DNA from: Robertmurraya sp047302285
GTDB lineage: Bacteria > Bacillota > Bacilli > Bacillales > Cytobacillaceae
NCBI RefSeq assembly: GCF_047302285.1
Contig: NZ_CP154845.1
Location: 744,001 to 808,000 of the forward strand
DNA length: 64,000 nucleotides
Reading direction: 5' to 3'
Of this stretch, positions 55,277-63,210 are shown one piece after another. Made by a program: the position numbers and the translations under genes. The first letter of the stretch is position 1; every line of letters starts with the position of its first letter. The notes under the pieces were generated by a model. The model did not search any database and was not told the origin of the DNA. It saw only the letters and a list, made by a program, of their open reading frames with translations.

Positions 55277-56805
55277 CTCAACTTTCGCATACCAAATTAG
55301 GCAGGTAAGCTCTGATATAACTAGGCAGACCTGCAATCCATTGTGATAGTTGATTTTTAAGTAATTGTTGTGTTTGTTTATTTGTTTTCTTCAAGACATC
55401 TTGAAGAAGCTCGATTAATTGCTGCAATGCGACAGCCCAATCAAGTTCATTTACTTCGTCACAAAGGTCATAAAATAAACCACCTAATGTGCGTTCATCT
55501 GTGTGGCAACGATTTTGCCACGAGAGAATGATATATCTAGTAAAAACAATTGTTGTATGGCTAATAAGTAGGTCGTACGAGCGTCCTTGAAACTCCTTTT
55601 GTAAACGAAGGAGCGATTTCGTTGTCTTAAAGAACACTTCAATATTCCAACGGATGCCGTAAATACGGACAATTTCTTGTTCGGAGAGTGTGCAATCCGT
55701 GCTTAGAATGGCAAGCCATTCACTCTTCTTATTACGATTTTGAACGAACACGACTTTAACGGGTACCCCGTTTTTCATCATCGTCGTGACCGAACGAAGA
55801 AGCCCTTTCTTTCCTTGAAGTGGTGACGCTAATCGATAGAGTTCTTTTAATGAAACCATTTGACCATTAATTTGATAACGTTGCTTTGCATTTTTGACCA
55901 TACCAATAACGTCAAGCCCTTGTTCGACGATTGCCTGAATTAAAGGTTGTTGAGTAAACCATGTGTCCATCAAAACGTAAGATGCCTCGATACCATTGGA
56001 TATTGCCCGTTCAATCATCGCTGGGATTTGATCAGGCGCAGACTGGAGAGCTTCGACACGGCGCTTGTAACCGGAACTTCGTTTATCAATTTCTTCGTTG
56101 ATTCCATTAATAGAAGACGTTTTTGAGCTTAGTAAAGAGAAATCAACTGGCATAAAAGTATGACCGTCTGACCAGCCTAATGTAAGCATTCGAAATCCTT
56201 TATAAAATCGCATTTTCAAAGAAGCATGATCAAAACAACGGGCAAGCAACTCCACATTCTTACTACGATTTCGATCAAACGTAGAATCATCAATAATGAG
56301 CACTTTTGGACGGTCCATTGATGTAAGCACGCTGACCTTTTGAATGGTAGCTGTACTAAAGAATAAAAGAAATTTCCGCCAAGCAAACTTGGAATGATTT
56401 AAAAAACGATAGACGGTATCCTTGCCCGGATAACGCTCGCTCTTTTTAGAAGTGACAAGGGCAAACCAATTTTTTTGATGAAAGATCAGACTAAAAACAA
56501 GCTGAAACAGATAGGCACATGAAAACCCAAAGTTTTTTCGAATACCCGCTTGGCGAAGGTACTTCGATACTTGTAATTCAGAGAATACTGCAGAAAGTTC
56601 ATTTGGTAGTTGCTCATTCGAGTGTTTTTCCTTTATCATAGAGAAGGCACCTCTTCTTTGTGGTAATGGTTTCTAGTCAATTCCACTATACCAAAGATTG
56701 AGGTGCTTTTTCTGTTTAAATGTACTTGTCAAGCACCCAAAGTGATCGTTCTTAAAGCTTTGATAGACCTAAAACAAGGTCGATTTTCAAGGTGCGAAAG
56801 TTGAG
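55277..56805 (-). mobile_element. IS4-family insertion sequence in the second tniQ
   Basis: A 1,529-bp element with perfect 13-bp inverted repeats CTCAACTTTCGCA (55277-55289) and TGCGAAAGTTGAG (56793-56805). TAAATAA flanks both sides (55270-55276, 56806-56812); because CT follows both, the duplication could be read as 9 bp. A related copy starts at 63211. Confidence 0.9.
55278..56639 (-). CDS. IS4-family transposase
   Basis: A 453-residue DDE transposase. The first Asp lies in LIIDDSTFDRNRSKNVELL, the second in VLMDTWFT, and the C-terminal signature YGIRWNIEVFFKTTK gives the Y-R-E-K motif of the IS4 family. The gene is intact, and its stop codon lies inside the terminal repeat. GAGGTGCC precedes the ATG on the minus strand. 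It moves the element within the genome; the copy at the window end is of the same type. Confidence 0.92.
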   Translation of the reverse strand: MIKEKHSNEQLPNELSAVFSELQVSKYLRQAGIRKNFGFSCAYLFQLVFSLIFHQKNWFALVTSKKSERYPGKDTVYRFLNHSKFAWRKFLLFFSTATIQKVSVLTSMDRPKVLIIDDSTFDRNRSKNVELLARCFDHASLKMRFYKGFRMLTLGWSDGHTFMPVDFSLLSSKTSSINGINEEIDKRSSGYKRRVEALQSAPDQIPAMIERAISNGIEASYVLMDTWFTQQPLIQAIVEQGLDVIGMVKNAKQRYQINGQMVSLKELYRLASPLQGKKGLLRSVTTMMKNGVPVKVVFVQNRNKKSEWLAILSTDCTLSEQEIVRIYGIRWNIEVFFKTTKSLLRLQKEFQGRSYDLLISHTTIVFTRYIILSWQNRCHTDERTLGGLFYDLCDEVNELDWAVALQQLIELLQDVLKKTNKQTQQLLKNQLSQWIAGLPSYIRAYLPNLVCES

Positions 56806-57744
56806 TAAATAACTATAAACTGTTAATTGAAAAGGCGCAAAAACAAACATCATTTCCAATTAAAAATAAGATTAGTAGAATGCTAGTGAAAATCAAGGAA
56901 GAACTTGGGTTTAGTAGTATAATCAAGCTCTCTAAGTTCCTTGAAGTTAATAATCCTACATTGTGGACTTGGGTAAACAATCAGGCATTACCATCACCGG
57001 AAAACTTGTTCCAAATTGGGAGGAAAATTGGATGCTCAATATATGAGTTAATTTCTGAAGAGGAACTAGGTTTAAAAGTAAAAATAATTGATAACGATAA
57101 TAAAATAACTAAAAAGAGGGTCTCAAAAGAGGATTTAGAAGCTCACCTTAAAGAAGCAATAATTTCAAATAAACATAAAAGTCTAACTGAAATAAGTCGT
57201 GAAGGTGGATTCAGAAGAGAATCTTCAATAAGATACTTTCCACTTCTATGTAATATTATCAATGAAAATTATGCTTCATATCAAAACGAAAAGCTAATTA
57301 AAAGACAAGAGAATCTAGAGAACGCTTTAATAAAATGTCTTAACTTGGAAATACCAATAAGCTTAAAACAGTGTCTAAATGAATGTGAAATTCCTCCTAC
57401 TACGGCCCAAAGATATGCTCCAGATTTATGTAAAAAGGTAACTGCAAGATATAAGGGATATATAGTTAATCAAGCAAAAGAGAGGGAGAAAAATATCTCA
57501 AGGGAAATTGAAAATATAATTTTAGATTTGCACAATAAGGGTATGTACCCTAGCATTAACGAAATTAATAAAATGGTTTCTATTCCGGGAATATTAATTG
57601 AAAGAAAATATGGGGAATTAAGGAAAAATATTTTACTTTCTTTAGGATACAAATAATTATTATGATCTTTCTGGTTTGCTTGACATATCAGAAGGATTTT
57701 TTATTTTTAGAGACAAAATTAACGATCAGATTTGGATATAAGGG

Positions 57745-57948
57745 GATAAAGCATAAAAATTCCTCTAATAAAGAAATAAAGCATAAGCTTTCCTGAAAAT
57801 ATATAATTAGCCTTTTTATAACCAGATTTATAAAATAAATAAAATGAAGGGAGTGGAAAATATACAAGGAAAGTGTCATGAGCTCAAGTGGCCCTAAGTG
57901 TGGAAAGTTTATGCCTTATTTACTGGAAATTTTATGGTTTACGTCACA
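57745..57948 (-). repeat. Right end of the Tn7-like element, four TnsB-type sites
   Basis: Sites with the core AAAGCATAA lie at 57745-57764, 57774-57794, 57901-57921 (inverted) and the terminal repeat 57925-57948 (inverted). The inner pair is separated from the outer pair by about 105 bases. This end is longer than the left one. Confidence 0.82.
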
Positions 57949-57949
57949 T

Positions 57950-58033
57950 TGTGACTTAAACCATAAAAATGTCATTGTGACATACTTATGCTTTAAAAGG
58001 ATAGCTGACAAACTTATGCATAAAAATGTAACG
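57950..58033 (+). repeat. Remnant end of a second Tn7-like element
   Basis: TGTGACTTAAACCATAAAAA at 57950 matches the terminal repeat start of the main element, in left-end orientation. Related site cores follow: ACATACTTATGCTTTA at about 57980 and ACTTATGCATAAAAATG at about 58012. The last four bases of the TTGTG duplication are shared with it. No second transposase genes follow. Confidence 0.7.
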
Positions 58034-58060
58034 AGAGTTTTAATTTTCTTTATATTTTAT

Positions 58061-58546
58061 CACTAGTGTTGCATGAATATTGTCCTAATTTTCATTTTTT
58101 CCATTTCTCCTAATTAGAGCCAAAAGGTAAATACCCAATTAAAGGTGCTCTGTTCATTTGGAAATTTATTTTCAATTATACTTGTGCGACGACGACAGAT
58201 TTTCTTATCAAGGGATGGCTTTTCCTTCAAGCTTTCGAATCCAAATATGCGCTGGCTTCCACAAGGCAGCCCTTAAATAACGGCTAATTTGTAGCGTTTT
58301 TCGCTTGCTTTTTGTTTCAATTTGCACAAGAACATGAAGGCAAAAAACAATCAGTGCGATAAATATTTGGTTTTGAATCGCCCATTCGCTCTGACCGTAA
58401 AACTTTTTAATGCGCCTTTACTAGTGGATTTGGACGGGTTACCACCTGACTTATCCATTATAAAGGACTATTTCTTTGCATAAAATAAGATTTGTGAAGA
58501 TTATGAGTCTTTGTAATATTGAAATTAAATTAATGCAACACTAGTG
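58061..58546 (-). mobile_element. Internally deleted IS relic
   Basis: CACTAGTGTTGCAT (58061-58074) and ATGCAACACTAGTG (58533-58546) are perfect inverted repeats 486 bp apart. Between them is only the tail of an IS4/IS231-type transposase, so this is a non-autonomous relic. It abuts a truncated acetyltransferase gene. Confidence 0.8.
58208..58405 (-). pseudogene. C-terminal fragment of an IS4/IS231-type transposase
   Basis: The minus strand reads KKFYGQSEWAIQNQIFIALI, then LQISRYLRAALWKPAHIWIR and KLEGKAIP before TGA at 58210-58208. This is a recognisable C-terminus of an IS4-family transposase. The catalytic part is missing, so the relic cannot move by itself. Confidence 0.75.
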
Positions 58547-58547
58547 A

Positions 58548-58829
58548 TATGAAGGGTATATAGAAGAGCTAAATTACCCAGAAATAAGAATGCTTGCTGT
58601 AACACTGGAAGCTCGTGGGAAAGGTGTTGCTACAGCATTGGTTAAAGAATGTATTCTAAGAACAAAAGCAAATGGGTACCATTCCATCGGCCTGCATACT
58701 GCAGATTTTATGGAGAATTCTATGAGACTTTATGCACATCTCGGGTTTGAACGATTACCCCAATATGACTTTGAACCCGCTGATGATGGAATAATTGTTA
58801 AAGCATATAGATTAAGGATTAACTCGTAA
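58548..58829 (+). pseudogene. Truncated GNAT acetyltransferase
   Basis: The C-terminal 90 or so residues of a GNAT N-acetyltransferase: LNYPEIRMLAVTLEARGKGV with the acetyl-CoA loop (A/R-G-K-G-V-A), then MRLYAHLGFERLPQYDF. The N-terminal strands are missing, cut where the IS relic ends. A 79-residue product from ATG 58590 could be made but would lack part of the fold, so it is probably inactive. Confidence 0.75.
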
Positions 58830-58953
58830 GGTTTGTTAGCATACCATCTGAGGATGAAGAAGAACACATTATTGCTTTGAAGTATTTCAGAAATCTCTAT
58901 AGTTCGACACCGACCACCGGTTCAATCTCTTGCTTGTCAATCCAATCCGATCA

Positions 58954-58990
58954 AAAAAACGTTTCTTATACTATATAAGGAACGTTTTTT
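58954..58990. terminator. Strong hairpin, bidirectional terminator
   Basis: AAAAAACGTTTCTTATA (58954-58970) pairs with TATAAGGAACGTTTTTT (58974-58990), 17 bp with one wobble, with a three-base loop. It closes the acetyltransferase remnant. The rest of 58830-59299 shows no gene. Confidence 0.75.
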
Positions 58991-59299
58991 ACTTATCCTC
59001 TATACGTTTGCTGTGTCACCGAAGAGCCAATGTTTGTCATTCCTGAAACTTCTTTTATCTTTCACATCGATATCCATTTATTTAAATAAACTTGAGCATA
59101 AAAATTGTTTGAATTTATTGTGTGTTGTATTCTGTAAATACAATTTTTATACTTTTTGGTATAAAAATGATAAATAGGATGACCTAAACAAGTAGTTTAG
59201 TATGAGGGAACATTTTTCGCATTCGATATTAACTCCCCATGCAAGGGGACGATAAAGAAAGTTGTTCCCAATTTTACATAAGAAGGGAAGCGAATCTAG

Positions 59300-60766
59300 T
59301 TGGAGAAATACACAAAACAATTTATAGCTGGTGATTGGGTAGAAGGTTCAAGTAATAGTTTTATTACAAACACAAATCCATACACAAATGAAGTACTTAA
59401 TGAAATCAAAGGTGCTTCAAAAGAAGATGTAAATCGTGCTTACGAGGCGGCTATTAATGCTCAAAAAGCATGGGAAAACAAAGGGCCAGGGGAGAAACGA
59501 CAAGTTATTGAAAAAGCGGCCCAATTATTTGTTGAACGAAAAGATGAAGTAATTGATTGGTTAATAAAGGAATCTGGCAGTACGAGAGTAAAAGCAGAAA
59601 TTGAGTGGGGTGCAACGGTTGGAAGCTTAAAAGAAGCATCGTCCTTTCCATATCGAATGACCGGTTCGATTTTACCTTCTGATGTACCTGGAAAAGAAAA
59701 CCGAATCTATCGATCTGCGAAAGGTGTTGTCACCGTGATTTGTCCATGGAATTTTCCGTTAGTGCTAACGATGCGTTCTGTTGCCCCTGCACTTGCAACT
59801 GGTAACAGTGTTGTGTTAAAACCTGCATCCTCTACACCAATTACTTCAGGCTTTCTTTTAGCTGATATATTTGAACAAGCTGGTTTACCTAAAGGGGTAC
59901 TAAGTGTTATCGTAGGCAAGGGTTCTGAAGTCGGAGATGATATTGTTGAGCACCCTATTCCAAAGCTTGTGTCATTTACAGGTTCAACAGAAGTTGGACG
60001 TAGAATTGGTGAAATAGCTGGTAGAACATTGAAAGATGTCGCACTAGAATTAGGTGGGAATAATGTACTAATCGTGCTTAATGACGCCGATATTGAACGT
60101 GCAGCAGAAGCAGCTGCATTTGGGGCTTATTTACACCAAGGGCAAATTTGTATGTCCTTAAATCGTGTTGTAGTAGATGATAGTATCTACGATAAATTCC
60201 TAGAGACATTTAGAGATAAAGTTAGTCAACTCAAAGCAGGAGACCCATCTGATCCTGAAACAGCGGTTGGACCATTAATCAATAATAATGAAGTTAAAAG
60301 AATCCAAAAAGAAATTGAAAACAGTAAAGCAAAGGGTGCTAAAGTTGTTATTGGTGGACAAGCCGAGGGGAATGTTCTATATCCAACAATTCTTAGCGAC
60401 GTAACGAATGATATGCCTGTTGCCCAAAATGAAATGTTTGGTCCTGTATCATCTGTTATAAGAGCAAAGGACGAACAAGATGCAATCCGTATTGCTAACG
60501 ATTCCCCATTTGGTTTAAGTGGTGCTGTATTTAGTGGGGATATTCACCACGGTGTGCAGGTTGCAAAACAAATCGAAACGGGTATGATTCATGTAAATGA
60601 TCAATCTGTCAATGAAGAAGCCCATGTTGCTTTCGGTGGTGAAAAAGGTTCCGGAGTCGGCCGATTTGGTGGCGAATGGGCAATTGAGAAATTCACCACG
60701 GTAAAGTGGATTAGTGTTCAAGAAGAAGATCGCTTCTATCCATTCTTTAAACAACAACAACAATAA
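59300..60766 (+). CDS. NAD(P)-dependent aldehyde dehydrogenase
   Basis: A 488-residue aldehyde dehydrogenase. The cofactor-binding part has ICPWNFPL, LKPASSTP and FTGSTEVGR. The general base Glu lies in ALELGGNN and the catalytic Cys in HQGQICMSLNR. The C-terminal part ends FTTVKWISVQ. The family resembles YfmT/vanillin- or benzaldehyde-dehydrogenase types, so an aromatic aldehyde is a reasonable guess as substrate. The start is TTG at 59300 behind AGAAGGGAAG. It is a single gene, with its own terminator. Confidence 0.9.
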   Translation: MEKYTKQFIAGDWVEGSSNSFITNTNPYTNEVLNEIKGASKEDVNRAYEAAINAQKAWENKGPGEKRQVIEKAAQLFVERKDEVIDWLIKESGSTRVKAEIEWGATVGSLKEASSFPYRMTGSILPSDVPGKENRIYRSAKGVVTVICPWNFPLVLTMRSVAPALATGNSVVLKPASSTPITSGFLLADIFEQAGLPKGVLSVIVGKGSEVGDDIVEHPIPKLVSFTGSTEVGRRIGEIAGRTLKDVALELGGNNVLIVLNDADIERAAEAAAFGAYLHQGQICMSLNRVVVDDSIYDKFLETFRDKVSQLKAGDPSDPETAVGPLINNNEVKRIQKEIENSKAKGAKVVIGGQAEGNVLYPTILSDVTNDMPVAQNEMFGPVSSVIRAKDEQDAIRIANDSPFGLSGAVFSGDIHHGVQVAKQIETGMIHVNDQSVNEEAHVAFGGEKGSGVGRFGGEWAIEKFTTVKWISVQEEDRFYPFFKQQQQ

Positions 60767-60772
60767 TACTTA

Positions 60773-60806
60773 CAAAAAGAATCGACCTGTGAGGCGATTC
60801 TTTTTG
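60773..60806 (+). terminator. Terminator after the aldehyde dehydrogenase
   Basis: CAAAAAGAATCG (60773-60784) pairs perfectly with CGATTCTTTTTG (60795-60806), with a T-run in the 3' arm. The following 283 bases hold no supported gene. Confidence 0.85.
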
Positions 60807-61089
60807 AGTTTGCCTTGATTCATTTGTAAATTTATAAAAATGTTCAAATACAGAGATTCAGACATCATGATCCCAAAGAAATACACCATGACTGCGTTAT
60901 GGATTGAGTTTACGATCTTGATATCGTGTAAAACATCGTTGTTTGTAGGGAATGATGGTACTGTTTCATTGGTAAAGCCAGCCCTGAGGGAAGTTTTTCT
61001 ATATCAACCTTCTGATAGATAGAAGAGATGTAAGCTTATACAGATAGTAGAGGGCAGGATTAAGATATAAGAAACTTTAGTCAATATTA

Positions 61090-61465
61090 TTAATATATCC
61101 ATTTAACAACATCATCATAAGGTCTTCGAGTTTTTGGCCGAGGGTCTTTTGTACGATAACCAAAGGCTGCCATAACAGAAATACTGAAATGCCTATCTTC
61201 TAATAAGCCTTCTTCCTTTAATAGCCGGTTCATTTTTTCAATGTTAAACCCTTCAATAGGACAGGAATCAATTCCGATTTGGGCAGCGGCAGTCATCATA
61301 TTTGCAAGATCTCTATATAGGTTTGCTTAGATGCCCAATCATATAAGGGACGATATCCATCGAGAAGTTTAAAATCATTTTTTTGAAACTCTTCCACTCA
61401 TTTTAAGAAATTCTCTAAGTGTTCTTCAGGAAAATGGGAGACATTTCTTAAATGATCCATGATAG
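61090..61465 (-). pseudogene. Broken nitroreductase gene
   Basis: The C-terminal part is clear: MMTAAAQIGIDSCPIEGFNI, then AAFGYRTKDPRPKTRRPYDD, of the NfsB/YodC-type flavin nitroreductases. Just upstream the frame shifts by one base inside YDWASKQTYI/DLANMM, and a further stop breaks MDHLRNVSHFPEEHLENFLK from VEEFQKND. The true N-terminus is missing, and sequence changes abruptly near 61465. Confidence 0.8.
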
Positions 61466-61589
61466 AACGGTTACCTTATCCTTTTTACACTATCTACGTG
61501 AAGAGATTAAATTTAGTGGAATTGAACCATTAATTGAGCAGATGAAACAAGATAAATTGGAAGCAAAAAAGATACTGGGGTTGAATTAG
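61466..61589 (+). pseudogene. Fragment of an unidentified gene
   Basis: The stretch LSFLHYLREEIKFSGIEPLI followed by EQMKQDKLEAKKILGLN ends at TAG 61587-61589. It begins where the nitroreductase remnant breaks off, so a deletion or rearrangement has joined two gene remnants. The family is unknown. Confidence 0.4.
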
Positions 61590-61628
61590 TTTCTAATTGT
61601 TAGTAGGAAGAAATGGTGGATGAATAAT

Positions 61629-62114
61629 GTGAAACTTATAGATACATTAAAGGTTTGTATAATGCTGCCCAAAAAAGAAGCTATTTTTCGTTTAAATAGA
61701 TTAGATATGAGAAATACAATCTTTTTACTTAATGACTTTATTGGTAATTTTGTTTTTTCCTAAAGAAATGAGCTTACTACTTGATAGCTTTTCGGGAAGT
61801 GATACTGTTTCCCAAAGCATCTATATAATCCAAATTCTTTTTCTATATCCTTTTTTTATGATCTTTTTTACGTTAATAGGGATTACCTTTTTGACAGGAT
61901 GTGGATTGCTGTTAAGCAAACTTTTTAAGAGAAAATTAAAGTTTCAATTTGGGAATTGACGGCATTCACCTTGACGAAGCCCATTCTCGTTTTTACTCTT
62001 GCATATGTTTGTGTAGGAATAAACACTATTGTTAATTTAATCGTTATGGTCATGATAGCTGTCTATATGATTAAAATGATTCTCGTTTTTCCAAAAAGAT
62101 TGAAAGGATCGTAA
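61629..62114 (+). pseudogene. DUF1189-like membrane protein with two frameshifts
   Basis: Three overlapping frames make up one protein of about 160 residues with several membrane helices: MKLIDTLKVCIMLPKKEAIF, then MTLLVILFFPKEMSLLLDSF, then LTAFTLTKPILVFTLAYVCV to a stop at 62112-62114. Shifts lie near 61725 (a T-run) and 61952 (GGG). The start is GTG 61629. The pattern recalls DUF1189 proteins of Bacillus. One-base shifts at short homopolymers could be base-calling errors. Confidence 0.6.
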
Positions 62115-62232
62115 GTAAAAACATTTATTGTTACGAAAGAATGAGGACAGAATAATAAAGGTTGGTTTTGTCAGTAAAGAACGAAGCTCGGAAAGAGTTA
62201 ATAAATCAAGTTTTAAAGAGGGAGGTTGTGAA

Positions 62233-62769
62233 ATGAAACTTGTAGGGGTATCAGGGTCACTTGTTGGTTCCAAAACATCAAAGGCTGTACACGAAGTATT
62301 AGTAGCAGCAAAAACAATCGATTCATCCATCCAAATAGAATTAATAGATCTACGAGAGTATGATGTGGAATTGGTAATCGGGCACCCATTAAGTTATTAC
62401 AATAGTGATACAATGAAAGTGGTAAATACAATTTTATCGGCAGATTTTCTTATTTTCGGAACACCTATATACCAGGCATCTATTACGGGTGCACTTAAAA
62501 ACTTGATAGACCATTTTCCCATTGATGCATTTAAATCTAAAGTTACCGGAATCATCACAACTGGAGGTACCGAAAAGCATTATCTTGTTACCGAGTATCA
62601 ATTAAGGCCAATCCTAACTTACCTAAAAGGTATAGTACCGGTTGGTAATGTATTTGTACATAATGATGATTTTGATGAGGATAACGAAATAAAAAATGTG
62701 GAAGTTTCAAAGCGTATAATAAAATTGGCTGAGGAAATGATTTCTTTGCAAAAAATTTCAAACTATTAG
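62233..62769 (+). CDS. NAD(P)H-dependent FMN reductase
   Basis: A 178-residue flavodoxin-fold reductase. The FMN phosphate loop is VSGSLVGSKTSK near the N-terminus, and FGTPIYQASITGALKNLIDH provides the typical flavin-binding segment, followed by GIITTGGTEKH. It belongs to the SsuE/azobenzene-reductase group and would supply reduced flavin or reduce quinones and azo compounds. ATG at 62233 is preferred since GGGAGG lies 8 bases upstream; the frame is open 35 codons further. It stands alone. Confidence 0.88.
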   Translation: MKLVGVSGSLVGSKTSKAVHEVLVAAKTIDSSIQIELIDLREYDVELVIGHPLSYYNSDTMKVVNTILSADFLIFGTPIYQASITGALKNLIDHFPIDAFKSKVTGIITTGGTEKHYLVTEYQLRPILTYLKGIVPVGNVFVHNDDFDEDNEIKNVEVSKRIIKLAEEMISLQKISNY

Positions 62770-62981
62770 GAGTAATAACGATTATATAATTTTCCTGTAC
62801 GTTTATCTAAGTGTGATTAACGTTTTTTTATGGGGGAAATAGAGAAACTAGGGTCAGTCCTTTTTTACCGAAAGTCCAAGGAATATTCTTCTAATGAAAA
62901 TGCAATATACTAATGAGCTACTGGGATCTTTTTGGAATAAGCTTTTTTAGACAGTAGCCTGATTAAGAAGGGATGTAAACC

Positions 62982-63120
62982 ATGACAAACCGCAACAACA
63001 ATCGAAGTCAGCCACATACGGGAGGGAATAATGCAGCTGATACAGAATTTGCTGCGGAGTTTACCCAAAGTAAAAAAGCAAGGAAGGGAGCAGCAAGGGA
63101 AAGAAAAAATAAAAGCTAAA
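62982..63120 (+). CDS. Small Asn/Arg-rich protein, possibly spore-related
   Basis: ATG 62982 with AAGGGATG upstream opens a frame reading MTNRNNNRSQPHTGGNNAAD and TEFAAEF, which resembles gamma-type spore proteins in its TEFA-x-E motif. As given, the frame stops at 63072-63074 (30 residues). If one T of the run at 63060-63063 is removed it continues as TQSKKARKGAARERKNKS to TAA 63118-63120, which then abuts a terminator. The longer reading is more plausible. Confidence 0.5.
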
Positions 63121-63167
63121 AAGGCAAAGTGGATATTCACTTTACGTGATATCCATTTTGCCTTTTT
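63121..63167 (+). terminator. Terminator after the small gene
   Basis: AAGGCAAAGTGGATAT (63121-63136) pairs with ATATCCATTTTGCCTT (63149-63164) with one mismatch, followed by a T-run. Confidence 0.8.
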
Positions 63168-63210
63168 GCGTTTGCCTTTCCCAGGAGACCCTTCACCTAA
63201 ATGTTATTAA

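Larger units (their letters stand above)
54609..57656 (+). pseudogene. tniQ: Second TniQ/TnsD-type gene, interrupted by an IS
   Basis: The gene begins at 54609 (GGGAGGT upstream) with a TniQ domain: IGTAYIESLTSYITRLSAEH, zinc pairs CPEC, CPKC and CQYC. The IS4-family element 55277-56805 enters after FIINN. Removing it and one copy of the 7-bp duplication TAAATAA joins the frames exactly, reading FIINNYKLLIEKAQ, to a stop at 57654-57656 and a protein of 503 residues. The C-terminal half has a helix-turn-helix-like IIKLSKFLEVNNPTLWTWVN. The disruption looks recent. It may have been the protein that recognises the ssrA end. Confidence 0.88.
27288..57948 (+). mobile_element. Complete Tn7-like transposon inserted downstream of ssrA
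   Basis: A 30,661-bp element. Its ends are 24-bp inverted repeats (27288-27311 and 57925-57948) with one mismatch, beginning TGTGACGTAAA. The 5-bp sequence TTGTG flanks both sides (27283-27287 and 57949-57953), the target duplication size of Tn7 relatives. Additional TnsB-type sites lie inside both ends. The transposition genes tniQ, tnsAB, tnsC and a second tniQ occupy 49352-57656, next to the right end. The insertion point is 26 bp past the tmRNA CCA. Two insertion sequences have entered it: 27341-29026 in the left end and 55277-56805 in the second tniQ. Cargo spans about 29.1-49.3 kb. Confidence 0.93.

Noticed and set aside
27288..57948. CRISPR array or CRISPR-guided transposon
   Set aside because: No run of identical repeats with spacers is visible, and no Cas5, Cas6, Cas8 or Cas12k-type gene is recognised. 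The single RAMP-like protein is not enough.
60840..61022. 60-residue plus-strand frame after the aldehyde dehydrogenase
   Set aside because: No ribosome site and no protein-like pattern; it lies just past a terminator.
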